A stretch of DNA of 64,000 nt from Adiantum capillus-veneris (Eukaryota > Streptophyta > Polypodiopsida > Polypodiales > Pteridaceae): positions 135,479,182 to 135,543,181 of the forward strand of contig CM043967.1 in the NCBI GenBank assembly GCA_014529385.2, written 5' to 3'. Each line of letters opens with the position of its first letter. Within the stretch, counting starts at the first letter, position 1. The notes under the pieces were generated by a model, which ran no database searches, had not been told where the DNA came from, and was given only the letters and a program-made list of their open reading frames with translations. Positions 1 through 11,227 of this stretch are shown in pieces. The position numbers were made by a program, and so were the translations under genes.

Positions 1-8
1 GGGACAAT

Positions 9-400
9 GTGATTGACTATGTGCTACGCTCCGAAGTGATCATGTATCACATAAAGAGTTTTCTGTTTGGCCAATGGACCGCGGAATCTGACCATCGGAC
101 CTTATGTATTGACCTTCATGTGGAGAAGAAACTAAGCATAATAATCTCAGCCACCAAAGGAAAGAGAAATTATCACTATGTATGGATTTCAAACAGGCAT
201 CAATGTACATTGAAATGGTTGAGCAAACATTATGGTTGAGAAAGCTTCAATATGACACACCATTGGAAAGTAAATGGGAAGCTCTCAAGAAAGTTATTTG
301 TCCTTGTGCTGAAGAATGCTTTGCCATAAAGCATCTCAACGGTATCAACAAAGATAGATCACGCAAAAGGTGGTTTGATAAAGAATGTCAAGATGCTTGA
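9..400 (+). pseudogene. LINE endonuclease C-terminal fragment
   Basis: Two overlapping frames (9-239 and 182-400) carry the end of the LINE apurinic-type endonuclease. The recognisable piece is SDHRTL near 85-105, matching the SDH(R/K)P(L/I) motif whose Asp and His belong to the active site; it follows a segment of the type IDYVLxS that precedes it in plant LINEs. The later part (about 182-400, with FAIKHLNG and RKRWFDKEC) corresponds to the linker between endonuclease and RT. The frame changes near 180 and stops at 400, so this is a remnant. From 401 to about 935 only the degenerate linker continues, without a usable ORF. Confidence 0.7.
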
Positions 401-935
401 AAGTCCTTAATAAATCTTGATGCAACTATAGACAAAGATAGCTATCAAAGTCATTTGCATACATACAAGGCATTGATTCAAAACAAGAGAAGAAGATGGG
501 AAGTAAAGCAACAAATTTTTCAGGTCGAAGAAAATGCACATGCATGTGGAAGATTTTGGAGAAGCTTGAGGGGTAAGCGGGTTGGAGCAAACAAATGCTG
601 AAAAAATGCCATTTTATGGTTCGCTCCCATGTATGCCCTCTTTTTTACTATTGAGGATGTTTTTGGTGGGCTTGAAAAGTTGGCCACTCGCAAAGTGGGG
701 GATCTTCAAGGTATTAACCCGGAGATGATCAAATGGACGAGAGATTTTGACCCATGAGTGGATGTGTGAGATGTTCAACCTTGCACTTCAACATGGTATG
801 CCTAATGGTTGGAGTAATAATTGGGTTAAGCCTTTGCATAAAGGAGGGAATGTAAAGAATGTAACAACTATCGCACTATAATGATCGTGTCTCTTATGGC
901 AAAGTTGTTTGGGTGCATAATGGAGATGAAATTGA

Positions 936-2137
936 GTGATTGGGCTGAAGAGAATGACGAGGTTCAAAAGGATATGCGATTTTTGTCAATGCCATAGCAC
1001 CATTGATCACCTTATCACTCTTTGTGTTCTCATGGAGGAAAGGCGGTTGAAAGGCAAGCGATTGCATTGTTGTTTTGTGGACTTTAAGAAAGCTTTTGAT
1101 ATAATTCTACGTAACATTCAGTGCATCTAGTTCCGAACAGGGTCACCATGCCAAGATGATCATTTCCTGCTTTATGTGTGTGCTTGTTAGAGCATCCACA
1201 GTTGAGTGCTAGCTCTTCTCTCTTGCCCCTACCTGTTACCGGCCGCCATACCTCATTTATTCTTTCCTTCATTCACACTTACCTCCCCCCCCCCCCCTCC
1301 CCCCCGCCCCCCCAAGGATGGAAGAACTCCAAGTGCAAAGTGAGTTTATGCTTGCGGTTTCTCGAATCTATGAGAAGGTGATTTGTCAATTGCGCATGGG
1401 AAGAGAAATTTCAAAAAAAAATTGTAAGCACTATTGAGGTTGAAGAACAATGTCCATTATCACCAACTCTCTTTGGTCTATGCATCAATCAATTGGAACA
1501 AATGGTACTTGACTTTATGTAAGAAGAAGACATTGAAGAGGTCACTATTTGCAATGCAGTAATCATGCTTTTGTTGTATGAGGATGATATAGTGCTTCTA
1601 GCATACACTTTAGAAGATGCACAAAAGCTTAGGGTTGTCCTTGAGAACTTTTGCTTGCATAGTGGGCTGATTGTGAATGAATCCAAAACAAAGGCTATTC
1701 TTGTGAAAACCAACCATAAGGAGAAGCCATGCATTGTGTACAACAGTGAGACACTTGAAGTTGTTGAGAGCTTTAAGTACCTTGGCCTTGAGGTTCCGTC
1801 CAATCACAAGGGGTATGAATTTCATATGTGTTGTTTGAAAGTAGGAAAGAGAGAATATTATGTATTTGAGAACATGTGTAATGCGGGAAACATCAAGTGT
1901 TGGGTTCTCAAGAAGTATCTCTTTGATGCATTGCTGACACCAGTTCTTCTTTATGGAGTTGAAGTGTGGGGCGGGAGCATCTCAAAGTCTACTTGGAAAG
2001 AGTTTGAGAATGTCCAAAAGCGTTTTCTTACAAATTTTCTCCAAGTTAAGACACAAACACCATATTCGCTCCTACTTCTTGAGTTGGGATCTCTTCCAAT
2101 TGAGTTTATGGGCATGCTCGGGTGTGCACTAATGTGA
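936..2137 (+). pseudogene. LINE reverse transcriptase, frameshifted
   Basis: The RT palm is split over frames. At 936-1130 the segment STIDHLITL...CCFVDFKKAFD is RT block A, with the first catalytic Asp kept in VDFKKAFD. After an interruption with a poly-C run (1282-1313), block B traces remain near 1330-1470. The longest piece, 1565-2137 (190 codons), opens with LLLYEDDIVLLA, the YxDD catalytic box (usual form YADD; here Ala to Glu), followed by SGLIVNESKTK and FKYLGLEV, standard thumb-side blocks of LINE RT. It ends in the conserved LLYGVEVWG region. Catalytic Asp pairs survive, but stops and frameshifts exclude a working enzyme. Confidence 0.85.
1282..1313 (+). repeat. Poly-C tract
   Basis: A run of about 30 bases that is almost pure C, broken by single T and G. 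It sits inside the LINE RT between blocks A and B, and together with the unrelated-looking 1180-1281 stretch it may mark a small insertion into the LINE. Confidence 0.9.
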
Positions 2138-2341
2138 GTTCAAAAGGAGGGGTTTTAAAATGCAAAAAATCTAGGCAATTTAACAAAGATACATTCAAAT
2201 AAGGGTTTTTTGTATTCAATTTTGGAAAAATTTCCTAAAAGAAGGGGTCATTTTACTCATTCAGACATGTTAAAAGAGAGATTTTTTAATACCCCGCGAA
2301 CGCACGTTATGTAGGGAGGTACTGAACGGTGAACCCTCTGA

Positions 2342-2915
2342 GTGGGCATGGAAAGGGTTGTGGAGTACATGATAAAGATGCATCAAAACCCCTCACATCG
2401 ACTTCCTACAATTGCATGGGAAGCAAGTAGAAAAATTCAAAAGATGCATAAAAGCAAGATCTTGAGCACGGGATGGATGTACGACATAAAGAAGTGGTTT
2501 GGGAGATGGGATGCATTACACTTGCTACATGATGCTTCAATTGACTCCGAAGTGAATGAAGCTTTTCTACAATGCCAATGTATTACGGCTTGGGAGAAAT
2601 TCGGTGGGTCACGCTTCATACATTACACCGCCCATATTTCCCCCAACTACAAAACCATGTTCTTCACTGAAATAGGAAACCGTACTCACACTTACATGAT
2701 TTAACCTATCCCCTTGTCGGTGATACATACTATTGCAGCCATTCGGCTTAGCCCCCATTTCCTTCAATGTGAGAAAGGGCGTTCGGGCAATGGAGAAGAG
2801 TCAAAATGGACTATGCACATTATGCTCACCACAAGTTTGAGAGTCTAAGTACCACAAACTACTAGAGTGCTCAGATTTTGGTCACATCCGAACTTGCTTC
2901 TCTCACATTTTTAGT
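2342..2915 (+). pseudogene. LINE C-terminal region with Cys/His motif
   Basis: The ORF at 2342-2704 (120 codons) aligns in position with the variable region after the LINE RT. Beyond its stop, another frame at about 2730-2915 gives IAAIRLSPHFLQCEKGR and then a segment containing TLCS, YHKLLECSDFGHIR. This is the CxxC...H...C-type terminal zinc motif common in plant LINE ORF2 proteins. A stop lies inside the motif. It marks the 3' end of the LINE coding region. Confidence 0.65.
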
Positions 2916-3084
2916 CATAACTTAGACCCACACAGTTTCCTCTCCTAGCCATAGTGTGGGCTCTCCATTGCAACTCTCATCACCCCAATTTTGGAACATC
3001 GAGAGTCACTCATCAGCCATACACATACTACATCACATGTAGGTTTGGTCCCATAGATCATATTAGACCTCCGAGGACGATAAT

Positions 3085-3089
<5 letters not shown>

Positions 3090-3115
<26 letters not shown>

Positions 3116-3153
3116 TGTAATCACACATAGTAAGTGCCCAATTACATGATTGC

Positions 3154-3232
<79 letters not shown>
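3090..3232. repeat. Microsatellites (TC)n and (GA)n
   Basis: A (TC) run of about 12 units at 3090-3114 and a pure (GA) run of about 39 units at 3155-3232, separated by 40 bases. The opposite polarity of the two runs makes them imperfect inverted partners. The Ser/Leu-repeat ORF that crosses them is only a product of the repeat. Confidence 0.95.
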
Positions 3233-3235
<3 letters not shown>

Positions 3236-3426
3236 TTTAGAAGTGAAGATAGAGAGTAAGATCAAAGGTTAGAAGGTGGATGCCTATATAAAGGCATGGA
3301 GAGAATTTTATTAATGCATTGCAAATTTAAGGTTTTGGAAGAACTCTAGGTGAATCATTTAATATACTCTCTCTTCCTGTTTATCCTTACTCTCTCCCCC
3401 TCCCTCCCTCCCTCCCGCTTTCTCTG

Positions 3427-3437
<11 letters not shown>

Positions 3438-3495
<58 letters not shown>

Positions 3496-3570
3496 CTAAC
3501 TGGGTGCTAAGCACCCAATTAGCATGAGAGAGAGAGAGAGAGAGTGAGAAATAAAGATGGAGAGACAAGG

Positions 3571-3630
<60 letters not shown>
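3438..3630. repeat. (AC)n - palindrome - (GA)n composite microsatellite
   Basis: A pure (AC) run of about 28 units (3438-3493) is followed directly by a 33-bp near-perfect palindrome (3493-3525; 16-bp arms with one mismatch around a single base) and then by (AG) and (GA) runs (3526-3544 and 3574-3630). From 3631 to 3741 only GA-rich degenerate repeat is seen, with no gene. Confidence 0.9.
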
Positions 3631-3634
<4 letters not shown>

Positions 3635-3741
3635 AAGAGAGTGAGGGTTTAGGGTTGAGAGATAAAGAGAGGATTACACAATAGAGACAAAGAGAGATAA
3701 AGAGAGATAAGAGTAAGCATTGTTTTGCAGATCAAAGCCTT

Positions 3742-6733
3742 TGCACATTTAATGGCCTAGTAACTTGTGTGTAGCGGAAAATAGCATGAACATAGTGAGC
3801 ATTTCATTAGAATAGATTCCTAATGAGAATAACAAGAGTGCTTGGGTGGAGAGAGCAACAAAAAGTATAATGCCTAGTTAGATAGCATGAACAATACTTC
3901 AAAAGAGAGAGAAATTAAGCAATTGACAACAGTTAAGGACCGGATTTACATGGAGCCGGTCCCCCCCCCAAAAGGCTTTGTATTATGGTTTCTCCCATCA
4001 AGAGAATTTTACAATACAATTCTTTGTGTTCCTTCAATACTAGCTAGTGCTATGAAGATAGAAACTTCAAGCACTAAGCACAAAACTTATTAAACACAAC
4101 ATCAATTCGTCACGGTCTCCGACCCAAGACCTCACACACCTTTGATGATGGTGAGAGCTAGCGGGGTATGAGAGTAGATTGAGAGGAAGAAGGAGTATTG
4201 TTACAATAAAGATATACATCTCCTCACATAATCACTCATATTAGCATAGCTTAGCTTAGTAATTAGCATGGTAGAGGAGGTGAGCATGCATTGAAGCTTG
4301 GATCTTGGTTAGATTTGCATCACAAAGCCAAGAGTTGTTGGTGTAGGCCTCCCTTCTTACAAGCTTGGAGTAGGTGGTAAGCTTTCCGTTAAAGCTTGAG
4401 AAGGAGAGAGAGAGAGTCTTCTTGCTTCACACCTAGATTGTGTGTGTGTGTGTGTGTATGTGTGTAAGTCAATGATGCCTTTGAAAAATCACACCTAGAT
4501 TGTGTGTGTGTAAGTCAATGATGCCTTTGAAAAATCAGCCCCCTCTCTCTCTTGGTCGACCCCTCTTGCTATTTGCTCATGCTCACATCCTATTGGACCT
4601 CCCCAGCCTCAACCAATGGAAATTAAGTAGCATAAGCGATAGCCTTTTGACATGTGTCTCCTTTACCCTTTTGTGAGAGCTTTAGGTAATTAATAGATCA
4701 ACTAAACTCTCATTGGACCCTTTTGCCTCCTGGCCAATAGGAATCAGGCAAGCCATTGGGCTGTTTAATGCTCATTGGACCCCTTAGGAGACTATCCAAT
4801 AGTCTTCTAGAGAGCTTAATTTTTATTGGTTCTTTTATTAAGTGTTTTTAACACTAGGTTGGTAATGGAACACTTTTATGTCCTGGGACACTTTTATGTC
4901 CTATTAAGTGACCATTTTCCTTGAATTATGTCAAGAGTTTCAAAATGGATTTTGAGGTGCTATGTATCTAGAAAGTTGTCTCATGAGCTGAAAAAAACTC
5001 GACATTTTTTTGGAATATCAATTCCATCTTTAACCTTGTCCTTGCACAACATTTCACAACCTAAACTGTGTGAAAAAATGGGTCCTGTTTTTGGTTTTTT
5101 TTCAACTTTTTGCAACTATACCACTCTAGAATTCATGTTTGTGAGGTCTATAATGCTAGAGAACTATCTTTAGTAGTCCTCAACATGTCCTGATGCTTCT
5201 AGGGAGAAATAAATGTTAAAGTTGTAAGTCATGACCAAATTACAAAAATGTCAAATCCTATTTTTTAGCCAACTTTAGCTCTTTTATGATTTTTTTGGTG
5301 GCTTTCATGATATCCAAATGTAGTTTTGATTTTCTATGTGGCATATTGTAGCATAAAGCTAATATTCCTTGAGTTTTGGGGCACCTAATACCCTATTTTT
5401 CATCGTACACAATGATGGTTGATTTTTTCTATTATAGAAGAAAATGAAACATTCTAGTATATCAAGTATAGCTTTTTCAATATTGCTAGTTTCTTGTGAC
5501 AACTATATGCATTTTGTAGGTAGTAACCATATCTAGTCATAAGGATCAAATTTGGCTAGCTATTCAATAGTTTCTATGGGATTCTACAACTCATAATGTT
5601 GAACCCAATTTTTTCATGTTAGTTGTATTTAGCACTTCATCTTTGTCCCCAAGATTCCCATTGGTAAGAGATGTATTATTCTTTTGACATGCTCCATGGC
5701 TCCTTATGAACCTAAAGGACAATAGGGAACTAAGAAAACATGCATATATTATTTGTATTCAGCGTGGCTATAGAAACTTTGATGATAGGTTTGTTTAATG
5801 GTAAAAATTCAACTTTTTGTACCTATTTCTTTTGGCAAAACAAAAAATAGTGAGTGAGAAGCAATCATATGTTTTTGATCACCAACCCATTGAAGTTAAC
5901 GAGGGAATTTATCTCAAGTCCTACAAAAATCTCTAATCTTATTTTTATACAAAAAAACGTAAGAAATGACTGTTTTGATGAAAATGTACTGGTCCATCAA
6001 CTTTGGAGGCTTGGTGTGACCAAAAGATGAGAAATTTTACAAGTCTCTTATTTTTTCCATGTGTAGTAGGCCTTGAACTATAACCTCATGAAAGGATTTT
6101 ACAAAATGAGTGGATCTACTATGGTTTTGGAGGTTTTTTTCAAAACCCTGAAAGGACACTTTTATGTCCTGTTAGGTTACCAACCTAGTGTTAAATTGAT
6201 TAAACTAGATTTACTCTAGTCTAATTTTGATTTGTCCAACTCCAAGGTCATCAAATAGGATTTGAGTACACCTTGTGGGGATCTGGGCTAGGGAGCTCAC
6301 ATGTGTCCCTCATTCCCTTTGTGTAAAGGGAGCTTGTGTGTGTGTGTGGGTGTGAGTTTATCTCTCATCTCCTACAACTAGGGCTCGCCCCTTCCTATGT
6401 AGGGATGCATGAAGACTTTTGGGACACACACAAAGCATCCAATGTCCCTAATGTTTGACCTTTGGACACAACCTTTGAATTTTGGAACCTTAGCATTTTG
6501 GAAGTCTTAATGGGCTGAACCTTAGGGTCTTTTAAGCCCATTGTTTCAGATTTCTTGTTTACAGATGGCCCCCCCTTTGGATCCCTATTTTCCCTCCTTT
6601 GGATCCCTACTATGGCCGGTCTACCAGCTTAACCAATATTCTTTCTTTTTCTCCCTTGGCACTTGCCCATATTAAATGATCAGTTTAACATGAGAAAATC
6701 ATTTAAGGGGATTAGATATTAGTTTTTATGACA
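3742..6733 (-). repeat. 3' LTR of element B (truncated, with internal insertion)
   Basis: Sequence 3747-4850 and 6195-6733 aligns with 30362-31403 and 31405-31958. The right edge reads ...TGACA (TGTCA on the - strand), preceded on that strand by a polypurine tract, so it is the true LTR start. The left edge at 3742 is where similarity stops; the last ~290 bp of LTR seen at 30066-30356 are missing. A 1339-bp insertion lies at 4852-6190, and a ~61-bp tandem duplication at 4431-4540 (GT-rich, ending in TTTGAAAAATCA) occurs only in this copy. Confidence 0.85.
4852..6190. mobile_element. Non-autonomous TIR DNA transposon (1339 bp) in B's left LTR
   Basis: The ends are perfect 14-bp inverted repeats CACTAGGTTGGTAA / TTACCAACCTAGTG. 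The copy of this LTR at 31393-31420 is an empty site, reading TTAA where the insertion has TTAA on both sides (4848-4851 and 6191-6194), so TTAA (or TA inside it) was duplicated. Just inside the left end is an 18-bp tandem pair (4867-4884, 4885-4902; core CACTTTTATGTCCT) and one more copy lies in the same orientation near the right end (6153-6170). The interior is AT-rich with no transposase; an 81-codon ORF at 4928-5173 has no recognisable domain. The CACTA-like terminus suggests one superfamily and the TTAA/TA duplication another, so the superfamily is left open. Confidence 0.85.
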
Positions 6734-6747
6734 TTACCTCTCTCTTG
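6734..6747 (-). other. Polypurine tract of element B
   Basis: On the - strand CAAGAGAGAGGTAA abuts the LTR start TGTCATAAAA. This is the expected plus-strand priming site and fixes the orientation of B. Confidence 0.75.
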
Positions 6748-7089
6748 AAATCATAATCATCCTCGACTATGGGGTAGAGACGATAAAGCATATTCATTAG
6801 CCCTTTTTCTAGCGGGTAGAGGATCCCTATGTTACCCTATGACATCGTTCCAGAATGGATGAATAGTCCATTTGGTGCTTGAGAGCCTAAGCTGCCACAA
6901 GCATGTCTGCACATTAGTCCTATCAATCTTCCATAGTAGAGTGACAAGATCTACTCGGTGTTTGGGAGATGTCGTCTCCACAAACTTGATCTAAGCATGC
7001 ATACTATCTTATTTTTGTGCACAATAAAGAAAAAAAGAGTCTTATAAGACAAAAACTTTGCTCATTTTTAACATTTGTACATTTTCTTA

Positions 7090-7532
7090 CTCTAGGGAAG
7101 CATTATAAGCATTGAAAAGGTTTAGGTTATCCTTTAATTGTATGCCTTGCATACATCTAGCATCTTCAAAAGGATAATTCTTAAAGTTAATAAGATATCA
7201 TCGGATAGTCTTACCGCCTCTTAGTACCTTGTCCTAATGTTGGAGAATGGACTCGGGCTGCAACGCCTCTTCTTGGTCTTCAATCTCCGGTGGGTCTTCA
7301 ATAGTTGATTCTTGAGGTGTCTCTCTTTGTAAGGTTTCAATAGGCTCACATGGAAAGCATTTTGTATGAGCCAATGGTTGGGCAACTTGAGTTGATAGGC
7401 CATCTCATTGATTTGCCTAAGACTTTGGAAGGGACCATAGTACCTTTTTGCTAACTTAGCATAGTACTTTTGGTGTCTCGTACGATTCTTGCCCGTCGTG
7501 TGCCTTAATCGAGCCTTGGGAAATTTGAGCAA
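7090..7532 (-). pseudogene. Element B integrase C-terminus and chromodomain remnant
   Basis: The segment [18 protein letters not shown]...FHVSLLKPY (7532 down to about 7330) is the GPF/Y-type end of chromoviral integrases. Beyond it, in a frame with two stops (about 7260-7140), the translation contains [16 protein letters not shown] and YLINFKNYPFEDARC. This matches the chromodomain pattern in which an aromatic-rich YLVKWKxYP segment follows the integrase. The usual Trp-Glu after the acidic residues is lost. The function in intact relatives is to steer integration by binding modified histones; here it is a fossil. From 6748 to 7089 nothing else is recognisable. Confidence 0.75.
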
Positions 7533-8390
7533 GACCCAATCATTATCTTTAAAGGCTTGGACTCTTCTGTGCTTGTCAATTGCAGCCTTTTGCCTTTGCT
7601 ATGAGATATAGATAGCATCCTTAATCTTTTGGAAAGATTCTTGTAGGTCTTGGCTATACTCATCTGCAGCGAAGATCTTCCCGTGTAACTTAAGTAGCTC
7701 AATTGGGGACTTTTTGATATTCCCTCAATTACCTCAAAAGGTGCTTTTCTCGTGGAAGTATGTACAGTGTTATTGTAGGCATACTCCACTAAGGGTAAGT
7801 ACTTCTCCCATTGGGATCTTTGATCTACTTCCATTACATAGGCTTTTAGTAAATCGAGAATTGTTAGGTTAGCTATTTCACTTTGGCCATCCGTTTGCAA
7901 GTGATAGGCCGAAGAGAAAATTAGTCTTGTTCCTAAATTCTCAAAGAGACCCTTCCAAAAATTACTAGTCATTCTAGGATCTCTATAGACATTGGCAAGC
8001 CATGGTACTTGAAGATTTGTGAAATGAACAGAGTTTCCATTTGATGGGCTTTGATAGTAATTTTGACACGTATAAAATGAGCTTGTTTATTGAGCCTATC
8101 TACTATCGTCCATATTCCCGTATTCCCATGGATAGACTTAGGCAATCCAAAGATAAAATCCATGGATATGCTCTCCCATGGTAAATTCGGGATTGTCAAA
8201 GGTTGAAGAAAACTAGGTTGCTTCCCTCTATAAAACTTTGTCTTTTGGCACACCACACATTCTAGGCCAATAGAAATATGTTTCAATCCCCTTTCGGGTA
8301 GATTGAATCCCTCTATGCCCCGCATGAGGAGGAGCATGAGATTCATACACTACTTTCTCACGGAGTGAGTTAGTAATGCATAGTCTATTG
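7505..8390 (-). pseudogene. Element B integrase, zinc domain and catalytic core
   Basis: Reading leftwards on the - strand, the H2C2 zinc domain runs through HAPPHAGHRGIQSTRKG and CVVCQKTK (about 8360-8240). The core follows with the first catalytic Asp in SMDFIFGLP, the NGQ-type segment HLQTDGQSEIANL with the catalytic Glu near 7890, and YNNTVHTSTRKAPFEV. Frames change near 8230-8340, 7970 and 7510, and a stop falls where the second catalytic Asp block should be (near 7970). In intact relatives this enzyme inserts the cDNA into chromosomes. It is broken in at least three places. Confidence 0.85.
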
Positions 8391-9985
8391 CCATGAATAA
8401 GACAACCATCTTGTAAAGTAAATGGTTCCTCTTTCTTCCCTAGTGCAAGGGCTGAAATCACATCTCTAAAATTGGGGTCAATAGCATACTCATCTATCAT
8501 AAAAGATAGATCATTGTGAGTTGCTATGGAAACCACATTCACTCTCGGCCGTCTTGAGAGTGCATCGGCTACTTGATTATGCTTGCCAGCAACGTGAGCA
8601 ATATGAAAATGAAATTTCAAAAGGAAATTTGATGACCTCATTTGTTTGTTGAAAAGCTTGGTCTGCGTCATAAAGTACTTAAGACTTTTTTGATCATTTT
8701 GCAGAATGGAAGGAGTCCCCAATAGATAGTGCTTCCATGAGTATAAGGCATGTAGAACTGTGAAGAGTTCCTTTTCATATATGCCTAGAGCTTGCTCAAC
8801 AGGGTCGAGCCTTAGACTTTCATAGCCTATGGCGTGCCCTTCTTGTAGAAAAATAGCTCCAAGGCAATCACCACAAGCATCACATTGGACCTCAAATGGA
8901 TTTGAGAGATCCGGTAGTGTAAGCACAGGTCGAGAGATAAGATTTTCTTTAAGCTTTTCAAAAGAATTTTTGTCCTTGGCAAACCATGTATACCTAACAT
9001 TTTTCTTTGTTAGGTCATGTAATGGTCCTGCTATTAGTGAGAACTTTTCTATGAAGCATCTATAGTATGCCATCCTTTTATTACCTCTAATTTTGATGGA
9101 TCCATTTGGATGCCATCTTGAGAGATAATGTGACCTAAATACTGAATAATTCACTTTTCTTTTGATTAACATAAAGTTTATTCTCTATTAGAACTTGAAA
9201 TATTACCTGGAGGTGTTTCTTGTGTTCTTCTAATGAATTAGACTCTAGATGATGATATCATCAAAGAACACTCGAGTAAAGGTTTGGTGAGGCCTGAATA
9301 GCTTCTCCATCAAGTGGTTGAATGTGGCTGGTGCATTGGTCAAGCCAAAAGGCATGAAAATGTATTTGTAAAGACCAAACGTAGTGTGAAATGCGGTCTC
9401 TACAATGTCTTGATCAACTATCCTTATTTGATGATAGCCACTTTTTAGGTCAATCCTACTAAAGTAGGTGGACCCTTGTAGCTTATCAAATAGGTCTTCT
9501 ACCCGTGGAACGGGAAACCTATTCTTGATAGTGATCCTATTTAGTGCTCTATAGTCGACACACATGCGATATGTGCCGTCTTTCTTTTGCACTAATAGCA
9601 CAGTAGAACAAAATAGCGATGAGCTAGGCCTAACCATGCCCTTCTCAACTAACTCATGCAATTTCCGCATAATCTCCTCTTGTTGCTTGAGAAACTCTAT
9701 AAGGAGGTTTTTTAGGCGGTGAACTTCCTGGAAGAAGTTCAATTGCATGGTCATCATTACCTCGTTTAGGAGGTAACTCAGAGCAGAAGGCGTCAATAAA
9801 GACATCTTGAAACCCCTTGAGAAAATTGGATAACTTTGATTGTGTATATTTTCTTTTGCCAAAACATTAGGTTCATTTTGAGAATCTTTAACAAAAATCA
9901 TGTACACGAAAATAGAGCTCTTTATTGACTTGTTGAAAGCTTGTGTATGTACAATTGGGTATGGTGTTACCCATTTCCTTAGCAT
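8391..9985 (-). pseudogene. Element B reverse transcriptase and RNase H
   Basis: The RT begins around 9700 with LVEKGMVRPSSS, then VLLVQKKDGTYRMCVDYRAL (fingers), FSRIDLKSGYHQIRI (first catalytic Asp), FMPFGLTNAPATF and FFDDIII (the YxDD box in its FFDD form, about 9250). A stop and frame change near 9180-9245 separate it from the second half, which holds the connection, VQCDACGDCLGAIFLQEG (RNase H with Asp), YEKELFTVLHALYSWKHYL and HIAHVAGKHNQVADALSRRP. These are the usual Ty3 RT-RNase H blocks. Overall about 530 codons, near normal length, disabled by the frame breaks. Confidence 0.9.
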
Positions 9986-10445
9986 CTATGTACATATCTT
10001 TTTCCCTAAACTTAAAGGAGATTCTACTTTTAGGGAATTTAACATTGGCAGCCATGCAATCAAACCATGGTGCCCCTAGGATTACATACTCATGCTTGAG
10101 AGAAGAGTCAGAGAAGTCCTCTTTATCCACATAGCTTTGGACATGGAGCCTCAATTTCTCGATTAAGGGAGTGATTGAAGCTTCTTGCCCCTTGAAAGCA
10201 CCATCTGCGGGTAGGACATCTCCCATCTCGTAGGCTTGTATGCCTAGCTTGGTGGATAACTCTATGGATATAGAATTGTGAGTAGAACCAGGGTCAAAGA
10301 GAATAAAAGCATCATGTTCTCTTACCTTCCCCCAAGCATGGCATAGAGGAGATCCTTTGTGGTGAATTTTTTCCTCTTGGATTTTGACCAAGGTAGCTCT
10401 AGGAGGTTCATGGCGGGTGTTCTTTTGGGGACAAGTGCGGTACAC
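9888..10445 (-). pseudogene. Element B aspartic protease
   Basis: A 185-codon ORF contains AFILFDPGSTHNSIS near 10310-10270, the retroviral-type protease active site in a DPG form rather than DSG or DTG, and YVILGAPWFDCMAANVKF near 10090-10040, the ILGxPW flap-side block. It starts just after the gag zinc knuckle and ends as RT begins in another frame. In intact relatives it cuts the Gag-Pol polyprotein. DPG occurs in place of the usual Ser or Thr and may itself be a decay change. Confidence 0.75.
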
Positions 10446-11227
10446 ATGCCCTTGCTCGCCGCACTTGAAGCAACAATTATCCTTGCGTTAACGCTCAAGC
10501 TCTTCAAGAGAGAATTTACTTTTGCCTTTGTAAACTCACTTATCTTTATCTTTGTTGGAGTTGCCCTTAGGAGACTTTTGGACATTGTCCATCCCCTTAG
10601 GCTCATTGGAACCCTTGTTTTTCGTGGGCTTAGAATTTCTTTTAGACCCCGTTTGGAAATTGATTCAAGAAGCCACCATAGAATGGTGTATAACTGCTGC
10701 TGATATGGTGCGTGGCCTTTGGGAGTTGACATACTCCACCATTTCTTCAGTTAGGCCTGCACAAAATTGTTATTTTTTCTCTCCAAAATCCAACTTCTTG
10801 AAGACAGTGGCTTTAAGTTGTAAGTCCCAAAACTTGTCTATGTATTTGTGAATGAGTTCATTGGGAGAGAGCTTCAAGCTTCGCCATTCGGTGAGTACTT
10901 TTTCTTTGGCATCGGTGGCCAAAAACTGCTTCATAATGGAAGCTCTTAAATCTTTCCATGTTCGTGGAGCTTCACTGCCATTGGCCCGTAGCTAGACCAC
11001 CATTGTTTGGAAGACTTTTGAAAGTGCATAGCTACATGGTGTAGCTTAGAGGACTCCGTGAAGCCCTCATCTCCAAACGTCGCATCGAGCTGTTGGATAA
11101 AGACCAAGACTTTGTCTGTAGCACCAAAGGTTCCATCCTTGGTAAGAAAAGAGATTCTCTTCCCTCCCTATTTGAACTTCTTGAGTTTGGATGACCTCTT
11201 CAACGCAACATAGGATTTCCTATGGCC
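10322..11227 (-). pseudogene. Element B gag core and zinc knuckle
   Basis: From 11227 leftwards the - strand translates to a gag domain with FQKSSKQWW, a block containing FMKQFLATDAKEKV, then the hallmark F...GL segment (FCAGLTEEMVEYV), followed by a Lys-rich stretch and the zinc knuckle CFKCGEQGHVYRTC (CX2CX4HX4C) around 10480-10437. Stops occur near 10500 and in the core. The gene's N-terminal part is at 29262-29875, beyond element A; the two halves were contiguous before A arrived, joined at the duplicated TGGCC. Confidence 0.8.
11223..11227. other. Target-site duplication of element A, left copy (TGGCC)
   Basis: TGGCC immediately precedes the left LTR of A and is repeated at 29257-29261 immediately after its right LTR. 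This fixes A's borders. Confidence 0.95.

Larger units (their letters stand above)
1..2915 (+). mobile_element. LINE (non-LTR retrotransposon) remnant, 5' truncated by window edge
   Basis: Three blocks in the right order identify an old LINE: an endonuclease C-terminal SDH segment near 80-120, reverse transcriptase blocks from about 950 to 2137, and a C-terminal Cys/His motif near 2820-2915. Reading frame is lost many times by stops and frameshifts, so no ORF spans the element. The 5' part lies outside the window. A poly(A) tail and target duplication were not identified; microsatellite DNA follows. The family is a plant LINE of the apurinic-endonuclease type. The element is certainly dead. 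Confidence 0.85.

Noticed and set aside
2945-3265. 106-codon ORF with Ser-Leu repeats
   Set aside because: It is only the translation of (GA)n/(TC)n microsatellites.
7505-8346. Separate host genes suggested by the short - strand ORFs
   Set aside because: They are consecutive pieces of one integrase broken by frameshifts.
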